DNA of 64,000 nt. It comes from Ligula intestinalis. Lineage: Eukaryota; Platyhelminthes; Cestoda; Diphyllobothriidea; Diphyllobothriidae. Location of the stretch: contig JAYGXS010000007.1 of the NCBI GenBank assembly GCA_036362985.1, positions 7,037,692 to 7,101,691 on the forward strand, in the 5' to 3' direction. A program made the translations under genes and the position numbers. The notes beneath the pieces are model-generated. The model was not told the DNA's origin. It ran no database searches and saw only the letters and a program-made list of their open reading frames with translations. This document shows, piece after piece, positions 34,005 to 46,560 of this stretch (positions are counted from its first letter, which is position 1; every line of letters starts with the position of its first letter).

Positions 34005-34417
34005 CAGTATTCGCTGGTTATTAAGCCCACCTGGGGCTCAGACCAAATTGGGCTTAATAAGCGGCGGGCGCACTAACCCGCGAGTCCTAGTTCTTGATTA
34101 GCAAACGCAGGATAGTCACTATTCATAACATACGTACTGTATTATGCGTAGAGCTTGGTCATGCACAAGAACATAAGGCTGTTTGCCTTTATTTTACACA
34201 AAAACAAAAACGAACAAAACATGATTTGCGACATGTAACCAGTTGCTCACGCAGAGAGATGCGAATCTCACTCTATTGTTGGCAAACTGGGCTTTGCAGC
34301 CGGCAACTGGGCTTATTAGCCGGCGGATTTTGCTATCTTAAATTCCGTCCCAAGCTGATTTCGGCCTTAAACGTGGCTACGCCTATTAACGGTGGGCTAA
34401 ATGACCGGCGACTACTG
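34005..34417. mobile_element. pogo/Tigger-like MITE, 413 bp, TA target site
   Basis: The termini are inverted: CAGTATTCGCTGGTTATTAA at the left and CAGTAGTCGCCGGTCATTTA read inward from the right, both continuing GCCCACC, about 27 bp in all. TA flanks both ends (34003-34004 and 34418-34419). A CAGTA terminus with TA target is typical of the pogo/Tigger branch. An open frame of 118 codons (34094-34450) crosses the right end and is incidental. Confidence 0.75.
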
Positions 34418-34734
34418 TATAATTATATTAGCCTGATGGTGAATAAGTAAAAATAAGCATTCGGGTAACTAGAGTTCCTGAATAATAACATGGGTATCAT
34501 TTCTGAACTTAAACAATCGGAGGGCACCCATCTTGTACGACATGCTTAGCTAGTCTTCCTGAAAGCTCTGCAAACTACCTTTATAATTGATTATTTTCTC
34601 ACTTTTTTCTAAGTTGACGTATCTTTTCACATGAGACGAAGGACTTATTATCGAAAAATGCATATGCCGACGTCAAATTTTTCTGAATAATTGTATGATC
34701 TCGATATTTTTGCACATTTAAAGAAATACAGTTC

Positions 34735-36256
34735 TGCTTATCCTGCAAACAAATTTCAGGATGAAATTAACCTTGATAATTAAGCGTTTATCTGGACAGG
34801 TTATTTTGATCAACTAAGTGGATTTAATAATCAGAAGGGCTTTGGTTTGGACAACTGCCCTCTTATTTAAAGTTAGTGGGGCAAATGGGCTCTCATTTTG
34901 CTAAATCATGAGTATGGTTGTATTCAAGGAATTCCGTATGCCATAAGGAAAGACAGGACGAAAGTTCTTCTAATATACATTAAGCTGTGAAACAATTACA
35001 TAATTAGTAAAAAAGTGGAATAATAATCCCTTTCACCACTGGAAAATTTTGTGTGAATTTAATAAAATGGAACTTAAGTTAAGTTTAAGCTATGGCATTT
35101 ATTTTTAGGAAAGAGCACCAATAGAAGTTAAATAAATTATTTTTAGCTATTCTGTAAAGTTTTTTGACAACAAGTGCAATAACACCAGTTCTCGGTAGAA
35201 AATTTTATTTTTCCGCACAGCTGTTCTTGCGCGTAACCAAAGATTATACATGTTACTGCACAGATGGCATTAGGAATGCCTTATTGAATGCAAGTCATGT
35301 AAAAAATATAGTTTTTTGTAAACAATAGGTTCCGCTCAAGCGCTATTTAGAAACGGAACAGACACAAAAATAATGAGTATTTCAAAAAATGGTCATATAC
35401 GTGGACTGTTTTTGCATTTGTGCGTTTATTATGCATCATAGAATAAATCTCCTCAAGCGAAAATTTATCAGTTATACAGAGAAAAGTACGTACTTTCATC
35501 TACATTCAAACTTAATCGTTTTTCTTTAGATAAGTTAAAGAAATTGTCAAAAGTCTGCAAATTCACTTTAAGATTATCTTGGAAAAAGTTTTAATACGCA
35601 GAAGTTCGTCAGCTAAATATCAAATAAAAACACGTTTTTATTAATCTTAGGAAAACAATATGTGTGGTACCTAGCAGACATGTTGCATGCTCAAAAATGT
35701 GGTTTGTTGTTTTAAATCACCTCCAAATTTGACGAACATGGCCTTGTGCGTAAAATATAATATTCAAAAGCTCGTTTTTTCGGTAAATGCTGATTATTTA
35801 TGTCTTATTTTTAAGCTTTTGATGTAAACGTCGAAAAAACGGACAATTAGTAAACGTGTGAATAAATGCACGCAAATTTAGCAAAATGAAGAGAGACTTT
35901 ATTCCGCGATATTCAATAAATAGGTAAGGAATAATTATAATAGGCACAAAATATTTTGACTTAGGATAAGTTCTTTTTGTATAAAAAAATTGGTCGCTTG
36001 AAGTTTTATACTTAACTAAATATTTTAATTTTTTTTCTAATTTATAGCTATTTTTGACGTCTCCACAAGCTGGGAATTATCGAGAAATTTTATTTTTCTT
36101 AATAAACAATAAGTACTCCAAAATGTTCTTTTAAGTACTTTATATGCCTAACGTTGCCCATTATTATTTATAAGTTGTCGAAAATGCTTTCCCGCTGGTA
36201 TGAGAGAACTAATCAAACATTTAAAAATTTAGGAAATGCGCTTGTTGCACTCGCAA
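34735..36256 (-). mobile_element. CAGTA-type element, family B, minus-strand copy
   Basis: Reverse complement of 52-1597, with the same order of words: AACCTGTCCAGATA, GGAATTCC, AGCTAAATATAAT, AGCATTTTCGA. The copy loses similarity at 34735 and at 36256, so the termini are missing or diverged. Confidence 0.6.
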
Positions 36257-36365
36257 AAGCAAGAACGTGAATCTGGAAGTTTGCAGCATAAAACGGAAAT
36301 TATCTAGTTCCCAGGATATAACTTATGTGGTCACTTCTGAGTAGAAACACGACTTTTGGTCAAGG

Positions 36366-36452
36366 CCTCATAGCTCAGCTGGTTAGAGCGGTGACCGCAC
36401 AAAAATGGGCACTTTTTGTCGTGAGTTCAAACCCCATCGAGGTCACCGAGGT
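36366..36452 (+). tRNA. tRNA-like sequence, probably a pseudogene or SINE head
   Basis: GGCCTCATAGCTCAGCTGGTTAGAGC gives a standard A box and D arm (GCTC..GAGC), and GAGTTCAAACCCC a near-B box. The ends GGCCTC and GAGGTC can pair as an acceptor stem, and a T stem with loop TTCAAAC is possible. The anticodon arm is irregular: the best stem leaves a loop of about ten bases. That argues against a working tRNA. Confidence 0.4.
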
Positions 36453-36669
36453 TTTCAAAATTGGGTGAGATGGAAATCGGATTTACCCTCAAAACTTGGG
36501 CATCTGCTTAGTCCATATCAGATTACGAATGGGTTAAAAATGAAGAAAATTGGTCAACATAGTTGGAAAAGATTGTACATAACTTTGGTCCAGGAAGCCG
36601 TGTAATACGGCAAATATTCGCAACCCAGGTATGTGCGTAGATAGATAAATATAAGGTTTTGCGATCACC

Positions 36670-37340
36670 GAAATAAACTTTTTACTTGTCTGAGCTTCTT
36701 GGATCTTTCTAGAGTCCATCGTCAGAGATGAAAGGTGTAAACGAAAGAAAAGCAGCATTTTAAGTACGCAGGGGCCAGTCAACCGTTATGCATGGAAAGG
36801 GGGAATGAGGAGTTGGGGGGAGGAAACAGTCAACCATCAGTGCCATCAGTTCGGAGATGCCTGCGCAGCGCGATGTACGCCGGCGTCAGACCAATGAATC
36901 GATTGAATGAAGCCCAGGTTTCAATCAATTCGTGGCCTCATGATGGACTCTCGAAAGAAACCGGAACCTCAGACAAGCAAAAGTTTGATTCCGGTGATCG
37001 CAACGCCTTCACCTTATCTATCTTCATAGTCTATCCAGTTGGAGTTTTCAAGGGCGGAGTTCTAGGGGACAGCGGAGCTTCGGGTAACGAACAACCCCAT
37101 TTGCGAGCATTTCAGATAACGAGCGAGCCAATAGCAGAAAATGTGTTTCTACTGAGGAGCTTCCACCCAGGTAAAGAGCTGTCATTGCGTGGGTTTTTGT
37201 CTGCGTCCACCGATGAGCCTTGCTCCTAGGTCGTGGGTCCTCAGTCGCCTGCAGCCAATCGGTGAACTGATGCATTTTGATCAGCCAGGTTTCGCAAAAC
37301 GAGCATTCTACATGACAACCTCGGTGCCGTTTTTTATAAA
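36670..37340 (-). mobile_element. PLE 3' end, minus strand
   Basis: The C-terminal block reads SFNRFIGLTPAYIALRRHL on the minus strand near 36930-36860, comparable to SINRHVDIPPCYFAIR at 16600. The 3' untranslated part and hammerhead (36692-36725) follow. From 37340 to 37050 the minus strand holds KNGTEVVM and a run ..CISSPIGC.., the upstream part of the same domain in other frames. Confidence 0.55.
36692..36725 (-). ncRNA. decayed hammerhead motif, AGCU class
   Basis: Minus strand: CUGACGA intact, extra U, GGACU..AUCC stem, then AAGAAGCUC where GAAAGCUC is expected. Confidence 0.5.
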
Positions 37341-37399
37341 AATTAGTCAAATGAGGTTCTATGGCATATAAAAGGGATAAAGATCATTTCATGCATAAT

Positions 37400-38980
37400 G
37401 GGGAAGACGGTAGTGTGTGGGAGAAAATGCAACACGCTCTATGTATTGTAAAATAAAAAAATCGATTAATTTTCGTGAAGCGTTAGCTTTTCACGGACGA
37501 AACGGTTACGAGGGAGGTCGCATAAAACATACTCACAGCGCATTGCTTAAAATAAAAAAACCGTGTATGGGAATATAGTTCGGGGTAGGGTACACACTTA
37601 CATCTGCTACAATGCACAGAATCACAAATAGTTCACTCGCTTCAGAGCAATGAAGAACCAGATGATTTAATTCTCTTAGGTCTTCGGCACAACACTCCGG
37701 ACGTACTCGCTATTTATATAATCATGATTAACCGTATCAAAAACACATGGTTAAGTGAAGAGAACATCGCTTTATAGATATTTTAGCTACTTTGTATGCA
37801 CTGAATGGTTTAAAATACGATAACATTATAGTGGGTCTACCATCTTAGATACAGCTAGCTGCTAGTCCTGTGTTAACTTTCCATTTAATTAGTTGAACTT
37901 TAGTTATTTTTGAGTTTATTCGTTTAAATTGAGTTTAAGTTAAGTTCCTTTTTGTTAATTTTTTACTTTAGTCAGACACCGAAAAATTTAGATAAATTCT
38001 GGATGATTAAGTTAAAAAAAAATAAATAACTAAACGACTTTATAAGGACAACCAAGCTCAAATGAATGTTATAAACTTTAATCAAACAATTTCCTGATAC
38101 CGCCTGATATAATACTGGGAATAGGAGTCTATATTTTGTTAGTCGAAATTAATTGTTACCGAAAATCATACTCATAATAGAGTTCAGAGTAAATCGCTAA
38201 GATTTAAGGGAAAATTACTACTATCATTGTAGTGTCATACATATCTTAAAGAGGAGAAACATAAGACCAGAGAGCCAAATATGGCCTTTCACGTCTGCGA
38301 GATAAGGATAGCGGAGAAGGAGTAAAAAAAGGATTTTGTAAGGGCTGAAACCTCGAGGTTTATCATGGATAACCATTTTATTGTAATTTTGGCCATTACC
38401 AGCGGAAACCATACCCTAGGATGGAAGCTTTCATTCACGATGGAAATGTCATCCTGCCGAAGACCAAAAGAAGGTTATGTGAGGAGGGTCGCAGACCTAA
38501 GCATTGGTGTGTCACAGTACGTTGGAGGTGATAGTAAAGTTTCACCAGTATACTCAAGCTACGCGGTGCTAGGTAAACTAAAAGGTATAAAGCATCGATG
38601 CATAGCCATACAACATTTTATCAGCGAAGCAGACAAAGCTTTAGTCCACCTCTTTTGGTCAGCATCTCAACCATAACGTTGCTAAAAATTGCGAAGGAAG
38701 TAGGCCCAAGCGTTGGACCAAAAGCTTTATGTGTATGATATTTTGGATTTATGTGTGGATTCAGGGATATCAGCATGCACGGCAGATTAATGCCTAAAAA
38801 TTTGCAGTATGTATATGATGCAGCTGTTATATCACCACATGTCTTTTACATTCCATCAGAGGGGACTTAGTCCTTGTGGATTATTTGATAGATGGCCGGT
38901 ATTCTGGCCGATCATCGTTGCAAGTTCATCAGTTTTGTTGGATGTGAGCGTGATGATGATAGTCTAGTTAGTTGACACTA
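37400..38980. other. unassigned sequence with an AT-rich foldback core
   Basis: 37840-38000 begins GTGGGTCTACCATCTTAGATAC, the inverse of 43707-43729, and both are followed inward by TTTAGTT-rich sequence. This suggests a dispersed foldback family. A 103-codon frame at 38365-38676 has no recognisable domain. Confidence 0.3.
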
Positions 38981-38984
38981 GCGC

Positions 38985-39465
38985 TTAGTTGTTACCTGCG
39001 TTTCCGCAGTGTAGATAAGTATTCTGTTCAGTTTGTCTTACCAGAGAGGAGAGGTCTGTACGTTTTTTGGCAGAATGAGGGTCTATGAGCCATGGTTCAA
39101 TAACCCCAGAAGTTGTGCAAATAAAAGTCTCGGGCCATTCTGATCTAGGAAAACTCAAAGGTGTTTCCGGGTCCCATTGAATGAGCTGCAACTTGGCAGC
39201 TGGCATCATTTCTTCACACTGCCACCGCGTGTTCGGCCATCCACGACCGGAATTCGTCAACCTTCCCCGACGTGGCTGCTATGCCCGCAAGTGCACTAGA
39301 GTCGCCAAAAGACTTCAGACGTTTCTTGTTGTGACAGTGAGTATGACTACTCCTCCTTATGATATGTGCCTGCCGATTGTCGACGGTTTTTATGTAACTT
39401 AAAATCCAAGTGGTGCGAAAGGCGGCTGGTGGCATCTGCAATGTTCTTAACATAAAAAAGTGCAC
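38985..39465 (-). mobile_element. decayed PLE GIY-YIG domain
   Basis: Across two frames, the minus strand reads RLKSFGDSSALAG, then EFRSWMAEHAVAV, then NDASCQVAAHSMGPGNTFEF. This aligns with RTRMAEHAAAV, DANSQVAAHSTGPDNIFKF in the well-preserved copy at 61608-62255. The YIG residues are lost. Confidence 0.6.
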
Positions 39466-39469
39466 AAAT

Positions 39470-41330
39470 AATATATAAGGCTGAATCGAAGACCACTATA
39501 AATTAAATGGCAAATGGGTGAGCCTGAATATTTAGGATATGAGCTTTTTGTTGCAGATCACTGTTTATCCATATTCTACGTCACCCGCGTATGCACCAAA
39601 TTTTACGTACTGCCATAACACAAAGTATATTAAACTTATGGCAAATAAACTTCCTCCATCTGTGGCTAGCAGTTAAAATCGCAGGCCAAAGAAATAAATA
39701 ATTGAAGATACACGGACAATAATTTATAAGCTGCTAGAAATATCGAGTAAGCACAAAAGAACTCAAAGAATGAGCACTCCATAGGCTAATGATGGGCGTT
39801 CATTTGTAGCGTGATAGAGGAAAGTAGATGCAAAAAATGGAAAAAAATGATTCAAAATAACAATATTGCCTAGAATGCAATCTGCTCTTACGTTCGTCAA
39901 GCAGAGATCATGGAGTGTTTATGGCAATGTGTCTCATAAATTGCCCAACCAAGAAAATGCATTAGATACCCATTTAACTGCGGTTTCACTACAATCGTTT
40001 TTATCTGATAAACCCACTGATAGTTAAGTAGGTGTTCGAAAGTCAAACATAAAAAGTCATCGGATGGTCTAGGGAGGCAAAAATGCAAGTCTTGGGAAGT
40101 AATTGAGACTTGAGTAATCCGAAACGACAGGCGAATACAGCTTTAAGCGCTGACATTTCATTCTTATCAATGGTCTAACTAATTAAATTATATCACAACG
40201 ACTAAATAAAGTTACAGTATGTGACTTGTAAATGCAAAGATAAATGATGCTGTCAATTTTACTTATCCACCTTAGTAAACCAAAATCCCTGAAAAAGGAG
40301 CGTCCACAAAAACGTTAGATATAAGTGTGCCTAAGATCATTTTAAAAACTTACAACAAGAAGATACCCGTTAAAAAAGCACTTTATTCAAATATTCAGCA
40401 AACAAATATCTCTGTATGTTATCTTTTGCCGGATATCCGAGGGGAAAAATAGGGAATATTGACCAATTTTTTGATCCTTCTAATCAAAAAACATATTTTT
40501 TGCTTCACATTCGAACGTTTTAAACCATATTTGATTAATTCAGGCCCTGTTTGAAAATTGAAAATAAATTAAAATGTTGTTAACGAGGATTTTGCGTAAA
40601 CTGGTAGCCTTCTGTCCGTTTCTAAATCACGCATTAGTGGAGAGTATTTTGTTTTGCCACATACGTTACATTTAGCAAGATTGTTTATAGGTTCCACGTT
40701 CATGGTTTCAAAATATGAATTTTGCTTAACGGTCTTTGAGGTTGATAAATATGTTCTGTGACAAATAATTTCAGAAATTAAAAAAAAACATTTTAAGGCA
40801 AAATTCTTTGTTTATTTCTGAAACAGTGTGATTCCCCGTACTTGCTTCCACGTATTTTCGTTAATCCAGGATTTTAAGCTCCTATTAATGTTCCGTAAAA
40901 ACACAACACACACCTGCTAAAAGTTTTGCTTTTTCATATTTAATAGTGAAGAAGAAGTTTATGCATGTTCGCTGACTTCCACTTTTGCTCAAATCGCACC
41001 TGCTTATCTTAAATAAACTAAATGGAACACGCGTTCCCTTACCAAAAACTAAAATAAAATGATCAAAATACGACAAATATCATTACTTTGCACGAATAAG
41101 TGTACATATTGCATTTCTTGTCATTTTTTACTCGCCTTTGCGTTAACGAATGTTTCTTTCATCGAACACGGAAATATTCTCAGTAAGAGTGATTGTGGCG
41201 GTTTTCTGAATGTTTGGCCTTATACATACGTTGGTGTTTGTAAATAACTTATAGTAACTTTAAATATTTCTTTTCTACTTCAAGTTAGATCAAAGTCGTT
41301 CATCAATATTTCAGGGCACCAGTTTTCCAG
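39470..41330. other. unassigned AT-rich intronic sequence
   Basis: Only short frames (at most 63 codons) without resemblance to known families; no repeat match noticed. Confidence 0.3.
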
Positions 41331-41333
41331 TGA

Positions 41334-41549
41334 TTATGAATCTTTCATAAAGTTCGGCGTTTCGCATCTCACAAGTATATTCCCTTTGATGGCATTTTGG
41401 TCAACAATATTCGCAACTTCATCGGGGCCGGCGTCAATTGCAAAACCAAATTCTTGCCACTTCGGTTTATTTTTTATAACCTTATACTGTACGTTCGGTA
41501 TTTCATGCAAAGTGCCGACATTTGCAAAAGATTTATAATCAGTCCGTAG
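41334..41549 (-). CDS. coding-like 71-codon frame without ATG, unknown
   Basis: On the minus strand an open frame begins after a possible splice acceptor (..TACTAAATACCAG|CTACGG) and ends at TAA. Its translation is balanced and protein-like: YKSFANVGTLHEIPNVQYKV, KPKWQEFGFAIDAGPDEVAN, NAIKGNILVRCETPNFMKDS. There is no ATG at the start, so it would be an internal or last exon, or a fossil of one. It ends next to a CAGTA-family element (from 41550). I recognise no domain. It is antisense to the KCNMB-like gene. Confidence 0.3.
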   Translation of the reverse strand, partial: LRTDYKSFANVGTLHEIPNVQYKVIKNKPKWQEFGFAIDAGPDEVANIVDQNAIKGNILVRCETPNFMKDS

Positions 41550-42340
41550 CTGGTATTTAGTAGGATTTTAATACAGATTGTAGCGCAGCCGAATCTTTAT
41601 TCATGCCAGTCACTTCAGGATGCCGACCTTAAATGAGCTTCCTGTTAATCGCTTACAAAACTATTTTCTCTGAGAATGGCTATATTTTAAGTATGCATTT
41701 TACTCACTGCTTTTCACCACCCTTATAAATTCAAATATATTTTACCGAAGACGTTCAAAAAGTATTTCTCCTTGTTATCCCTTCCTAGCAAATTATTCCT
41801 TCTTAAAATATTCTCATTGAAAAAGGGACATATTTTGGTTTAAAAAGTTTCTAGATTGTCGAATACACTTGTATTTAAGGTTTTCATACTGCGTACCGTG
41901 TACATTTTCGCTAAAAAATGCACGAATTTAAATACTCTATGACAAAAAAGTCTCATATTGCTCATAAAAATTTCGATAGCTTATGATCATGCTGCATGCA
42001 TTATCTGCACCATTAGTAAGTTCACGGATACGATGTGTTATGAATGAACATTTCAAAGTTATAAAGTATCTCATAATTGGACATTTTTGTTAAACCTACA
42101 TTTATCTTTACTTTAAATATAATACGTGAAGAAGGCATAATTTGATATAAAAGGAGTACTAGAAATAATAATTTTGTGAATATTTTTCAAAGTAGCCATG
42201 TAGATGCCAATTAATAAGTTCACATACCGGTGTGCCTGAAATGATTTGATACTAACCTTCAAGATAATCAATCTTAAAATCCTACTCTATGGCGCTGCGC
42301 AGGTGATAAAAAGTCATTCGCCAATTTCAAAAATTTGCAC
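41550..42340. mobile_element. CAGTA-family A MITE, diverged
   Basis: The landmarks of family A appear in order: CAGTCACTTCAGGATGCCGAC..AATGAGCTTCC at the left, GGATACGATGTGTTATGAATGAACA in the centre and AATCCTACTCTATGG at the right. The copy is strongly diverged. Confidence 0.45.
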
Positions 42341-43430
42341 GAAATACTGCAGACAAACATTTTAATCAATTAAATCGTTGAACATTGACAAATTTTTTAA
42401 AGAATGGTTTTAAATCAAAATGATATTCCCGGACGCATTCCTCGACGTACATAAAACAGAGATGACTAGAAAGAGTAAGTGATATTACCAGAAGTAAATT
42501 CAGTGGTTCCTATATTCGTAGGCAACTTAGCGAATTATTTTAAGAAGTCATTTAATTACATATGGGTTCACGAATGCGCATTTCTGTTAAATACGCATGC
42601 ATTCTGCTAGCACAGATATTTTTACATGCTACTCAATTTATTCAGAAATGAATGAACTAAACTGGGGTAAAAAAATGCTGGACAAGAATTCATATCAAAC
42701 TTCGGAGTGTGCTTGCTATTTTTCTCTAGAAATGATTTTTCTTCATGTTAGCAAATTAACTTTATTCTGTCACAGTTGCACTGATTACTTTGCCCAAGCC
42801 CTTTTCCTCTAGGAGTGCGAGGCGTTGTCAGTAAATGAAAAAAAAATCGGCACTAGAATGATTTTGATGGGCATAAAATTGCCCATTTACGAATGGTTTT
42901 TAAGAGTGTCAAGTCATTTTGGTGGTTCGTAAAAACAACTTTTTCTGATTAACTTTTATGCAATCTGGTCAGTCGCTTATGAAATTTGAGATACCAGCTA
43001 AATAGATGCAGCTGTATGCTTAAAAAGGTTGTTTAAAGCATTTATTGCATAAGAAGATAGTAATGGTTTTCACCTATGTTTTTTATAATAAAACAATTAT
43101 TGTCGACGTTCTTGGAAGTAAGAGGATGCCACACGGTGGGTTCATCCGCGGGTTGCCACGATTTCACGGCAACGTGTTAACTAGACAGCGATTATTACGT
43201 TTGAGGAAGTTTGTTGTAAAATAAATACAAGAACATGTTAGAAAAGCATACCGATCAGGCGACAGTTTATAATGCGCTTTTATGATCCAGTTTATTCGAA
43301 AGACAGAATAACTCTGTCATCAATAGCGCACAAGCTGTTGCGTAGTAGTGGACACCTGTTATTGTTGTTTTTAACAATAACGTTTCTCTACTACAGTAGA
43401 AATCTCGATCCCTAGAATTTTATCGTACAG
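42341..43430. other. unassigned AT-rich sequence
   Basis: No gene or repeat recognised. Confidence 0.3.
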
Positions 43431-43434
43431 CACC

Positions 43435-43729
43435 GGTGTTATTAGTTTAGTTTTTAGCGTATTTTTTACTTTACATAGTTATTTTTTCTTTAAGTGTAGT
43501 TTAGTTAACTCTGGGAAGCTCAGCTGAAAAAAATGTAGTTTTATATTTGTTGGTTATTTTAATATATTTATTTTAATTTTGCGCTATCTGACTAAACCAT
43601 TAGCTATAGTAAACTTAAACTAAAATCAGACTAAATGACTAAAATATTAATTTAAAGTAAAGTAAAACTAATACAACTAAAAGAACCTATAGGTGTTTTT
43701 ACAAGGTGTATCTAAGGTGGTAGACCGAC
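43435..43729. repeat. AT-rich foldback sequence
   Basis: TTAGTTTAGTTTTTAGCG..ACTTTAC at the left is mirrored by AAGTAAAGTAAAACTAATAC at the right, around a centre with TATCTGACTAAA..AATCAGACTAAA. The right edge GTATCTAAGGTGGTAGACC is the inverse of the edge at 37844. Confidence 0.4.
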
Positions 43730-45120
43730 CTTATTGTTTCCCATTTTCACCTAGAGGTCCGCTAGAAAATAAGCAAACTGTAGCAAATTGAGAAGCGGTT
43801 ACGGAGCCTTGATTAGTAAGCGGCCAGTTTGGATAACACACGGGAAAAGAAGCAACTGGTCATCTGCCTTCATTGTAGGAAATTGATGTTCTGTAAATCT
43901 CTTAAAGTGTAGAATACTGCCCCTGCTCAAACGGTTTAATCACGTACGTGTGACCTGAAAACCATTGCTTGCTTGATGTTCTAATGAATGAGACATCTGC
44001 AAAAATGATCGCTGTAACGAAAACAGAAGGTTGACGGTTGGATTGCACAGGCTGCTTATCACCAGCTGACTTTCTTCCTATCAAATGCGATACAAAACTT
44101 GTTGAAGACCTTGGCGCAAATATGTGCGTTTATTGTTTTCCTTGCGAGCAAGACGGATAGTATGGGTGTCTTGCAGCCCTACAAACCAACAAAAAATGGT
44201 GAAGATCTGTTCGACTTACATTTAAAAGCCGAAGAAATGAATTCCAAATTCACAGAAGTAGTCGCAGAAAGGTCTTACTGCATATACCAGTTTTTGTACT
44301 ATTGCCTTTTGAAAAAGCTTTAAATGTCAAAACTGATATTGTATTGGAGAAGTATGGAGAACGTTTCCCAAACGGCAAGAAAGAATGGAGTACCATTAAA
44401 TGTGGGATCGTGAAACCTTTAAATAAGTCTTAAAACAAGAGACGCTACGTAACCGAAACTTTAATAATGATTAGCATAGGAGGACATTTAGAGCCAATTT
44501 TACCCTCGCCTTGACTTCGGATTCACTGTAACCGCAATAAATGACACCAGGAAAAACCTCCCTGACCTTAAAGAGTTTTGTTGAAAACAAGGTTATAAGA
44601 ACACCCCGGTAAGACAGGTGATTAGGTGAAAAAAAAACTTTGGCCTTTCCTTACCCCTGACCCGATACCTAAAGATAATAGTAGCAATTACTCTATATCT
44701 AACTCTAACCTTGACCAAAGGGCAACTTAAGTCCTATCCTTAACACAAACCCAAATGTTTATCCTGCTACTAAAGATAAGATTAGTTTAAGCGCAAGGAC
44801 CCTGGAATAAGGGCTTTCATTTCCACCCACGCCGCGAGTTATTTTGTATCACGTTTCGATCATCACACAAAAGAATCATAGTCATTAGAACAGTTATGCA
44901 AAAAGTGCATTCCTTAAACTTGATGAATAAAAAATCGGTTTTTCATTAAGTATAGCACGCTGGTATGTTGAATACTGATTAAGGAAGCAGTTTACATTAA
45001 TAGAAATCAGTACTGGAATGGGCCTTAATAAAAGCTGCTGTGTTTGAGCGAAAATCCTGTCACTATTAAACAACGTCAAGCCTCACATAAGACTCTTAAA
45101 CACTTTTTTTTCAGATTTCG
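43730..45120. other. unassigned sequence
   Basis: A 74-codon frame at 44099-44323 starts with a hydrophobic stretch (LAQICAFIVFLAS) that could be a signal peptide, but the frame is not supported by anything else. Confidence 0.25.
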
Positions 45121-45134
45121 GATTGAAAATACGA

Positions 45135-45480
45135 AGCTTCGATCGCTGGGGCAACGCCTTTATTTACCTGACGTTTCAACATCCGTCGCGGGATTTTCAC
45201 CCGAGAAATGAGCAAAAAATAGTGACAAAAACATATAAAACATGCACAGGCAGTTGTAGTAGTTATAGGACACAATCATTTCTGCAGACGTGCGACGCCT
45301 TACGACACTTGCTTGCTAGTTGACCAGCATGCGGACAGTGACCTGCTGAGATTGCATCCTGCGTGGTGGGATCGAATGTGATGATTACTCGGCCATCCGA
45401 TATTTCCATATTGGCCTAAGACTATGCGGTGGCCTGGGCGTTGCCCGTGTGGCCACTCACTTTGGCCAACTTAAGCCTCA
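45135..45480 (-). mobile_element. PLE terminal region (ACGU class), decayed
   Basis: Parallel to 63510-63860: CCTGACGTTTC.A.ATCCGTCGCGG, GACACA.TCATT.CTGCA and CTTTGGCCAA occur in the same order. The hammerhead (minus strand, about 45168-45205) has lost the CUGAUGA box. Confidence 0.5.
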
Positions 45481-46146
45481 GCATCGAAATAGATTGGACA
45501 AGTTGGGCAAGCGATCCACGCACGAGAGTGCAATTATCGTTAATTGTCATTGTTTGTCATTCATGGGCAGTTAAAGTTAATCATAGAAATGCTGTAATTT
45601 CCTGTGCATATATCACTCCCCCGCTTCTGCTACTATTTTCGGCTCATATCTCCGAAGAAGAATCCACGACGGGTTCGATACGCCAGGCCAATGAAGTGTT
45701 ATCCCAGCAATCGAATCTTATTGTTCTAAATTACTCTCTGGGAATTTCATGTTCGCTTGCATTGATAAAATCCGATTAACGGCTCCCGAAAGTGCCTTGT
45801 GGCTTAAGTAATTACAGCTTTAGCTGTACGTAAGCCTCCATCGAGGCTGTCGGCTGCTTTAAAACTGAATCGAATTATTCATTGAAGTCTGCCAAAATAC
45901 CGCCTATTAAGAAATTCCGCTTGGCAGTCGTTTTGTCGACTCAGATGGATTGTCTAAGTTCCGTAAATATTCCCATGGTTAATTTTCAAAAGACGGTTTA
46001 TGGCAAACATGTTTTCAGCAACTCGTCATCACACCAAACATTTGCAGGGGGAAATGAAAGCAGTTGGTTGATCCGACTCGCAAAAGCATTTACTTCGGAT
46101 ACGCACATACTGAGTAATAAATCTGTGCACAAACAAATGATAAAAA

Positions 46147-46560
46147 TTACAGTTTGAATGTGTAGAACATGGCCATGGAAGTGTAAGGGCTTGTGCCAGC
46201 GACTTCTGACAACACAGCTACCCATATAACTACTGCGTCAGCTGTTGTGAGCATCCGTTGGTGTAGGCCTTTGGAATAGTTAGCTAGTGTCTGGTAGACA
46301 ACATTAAAGGCTTGACTGGTATCGACTCGATGATTGATATTGACAAGATTCACGAGGATAGAGGTCAAAATCGATTTAGTTTTAAATGTGCTTAACCAGG
46401 CTGGTACGTGTTTACGTACCAACACCGGGAAGTGATGGCATTTCGACCTTACCAACTAGTGGTAATCTCTCAACCAACACGCTGACCTGGCCTACTTTAG
46501 CAAACTGACATAGTACGTAGTAGCCAATCAGTGCCCATGTTAGACAGTTATTGCCTTTTT
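46147..46560 (-). mobile_element. decayed PLE GIY-YIG fragment
   Basis: The minus-strand frame reads RKHVPAWLSTF, ILVNLVNINHRVDTSQAFNV and LHQRMLTTADAVVI, collinear with REHLPAWLNKG, AHMVNSGHRVDPNKAFKV and LGQRLLATAEATAI in the copy at 13488-14258. The YIG part lies upstream and is not readable. Confidence 0.65.

Noticed and set aside
36366..36452. Functional tRNA gene
   Set aside because: Acceptor, D and T arms can be drawn, but the anticodon loop would be about ten bases and no anticodon is defined.
45120..45800. 116-codon plus-strand frame at 45429-45779
   Set aside because: It overlaps PLE terminal sequence and has no domain.
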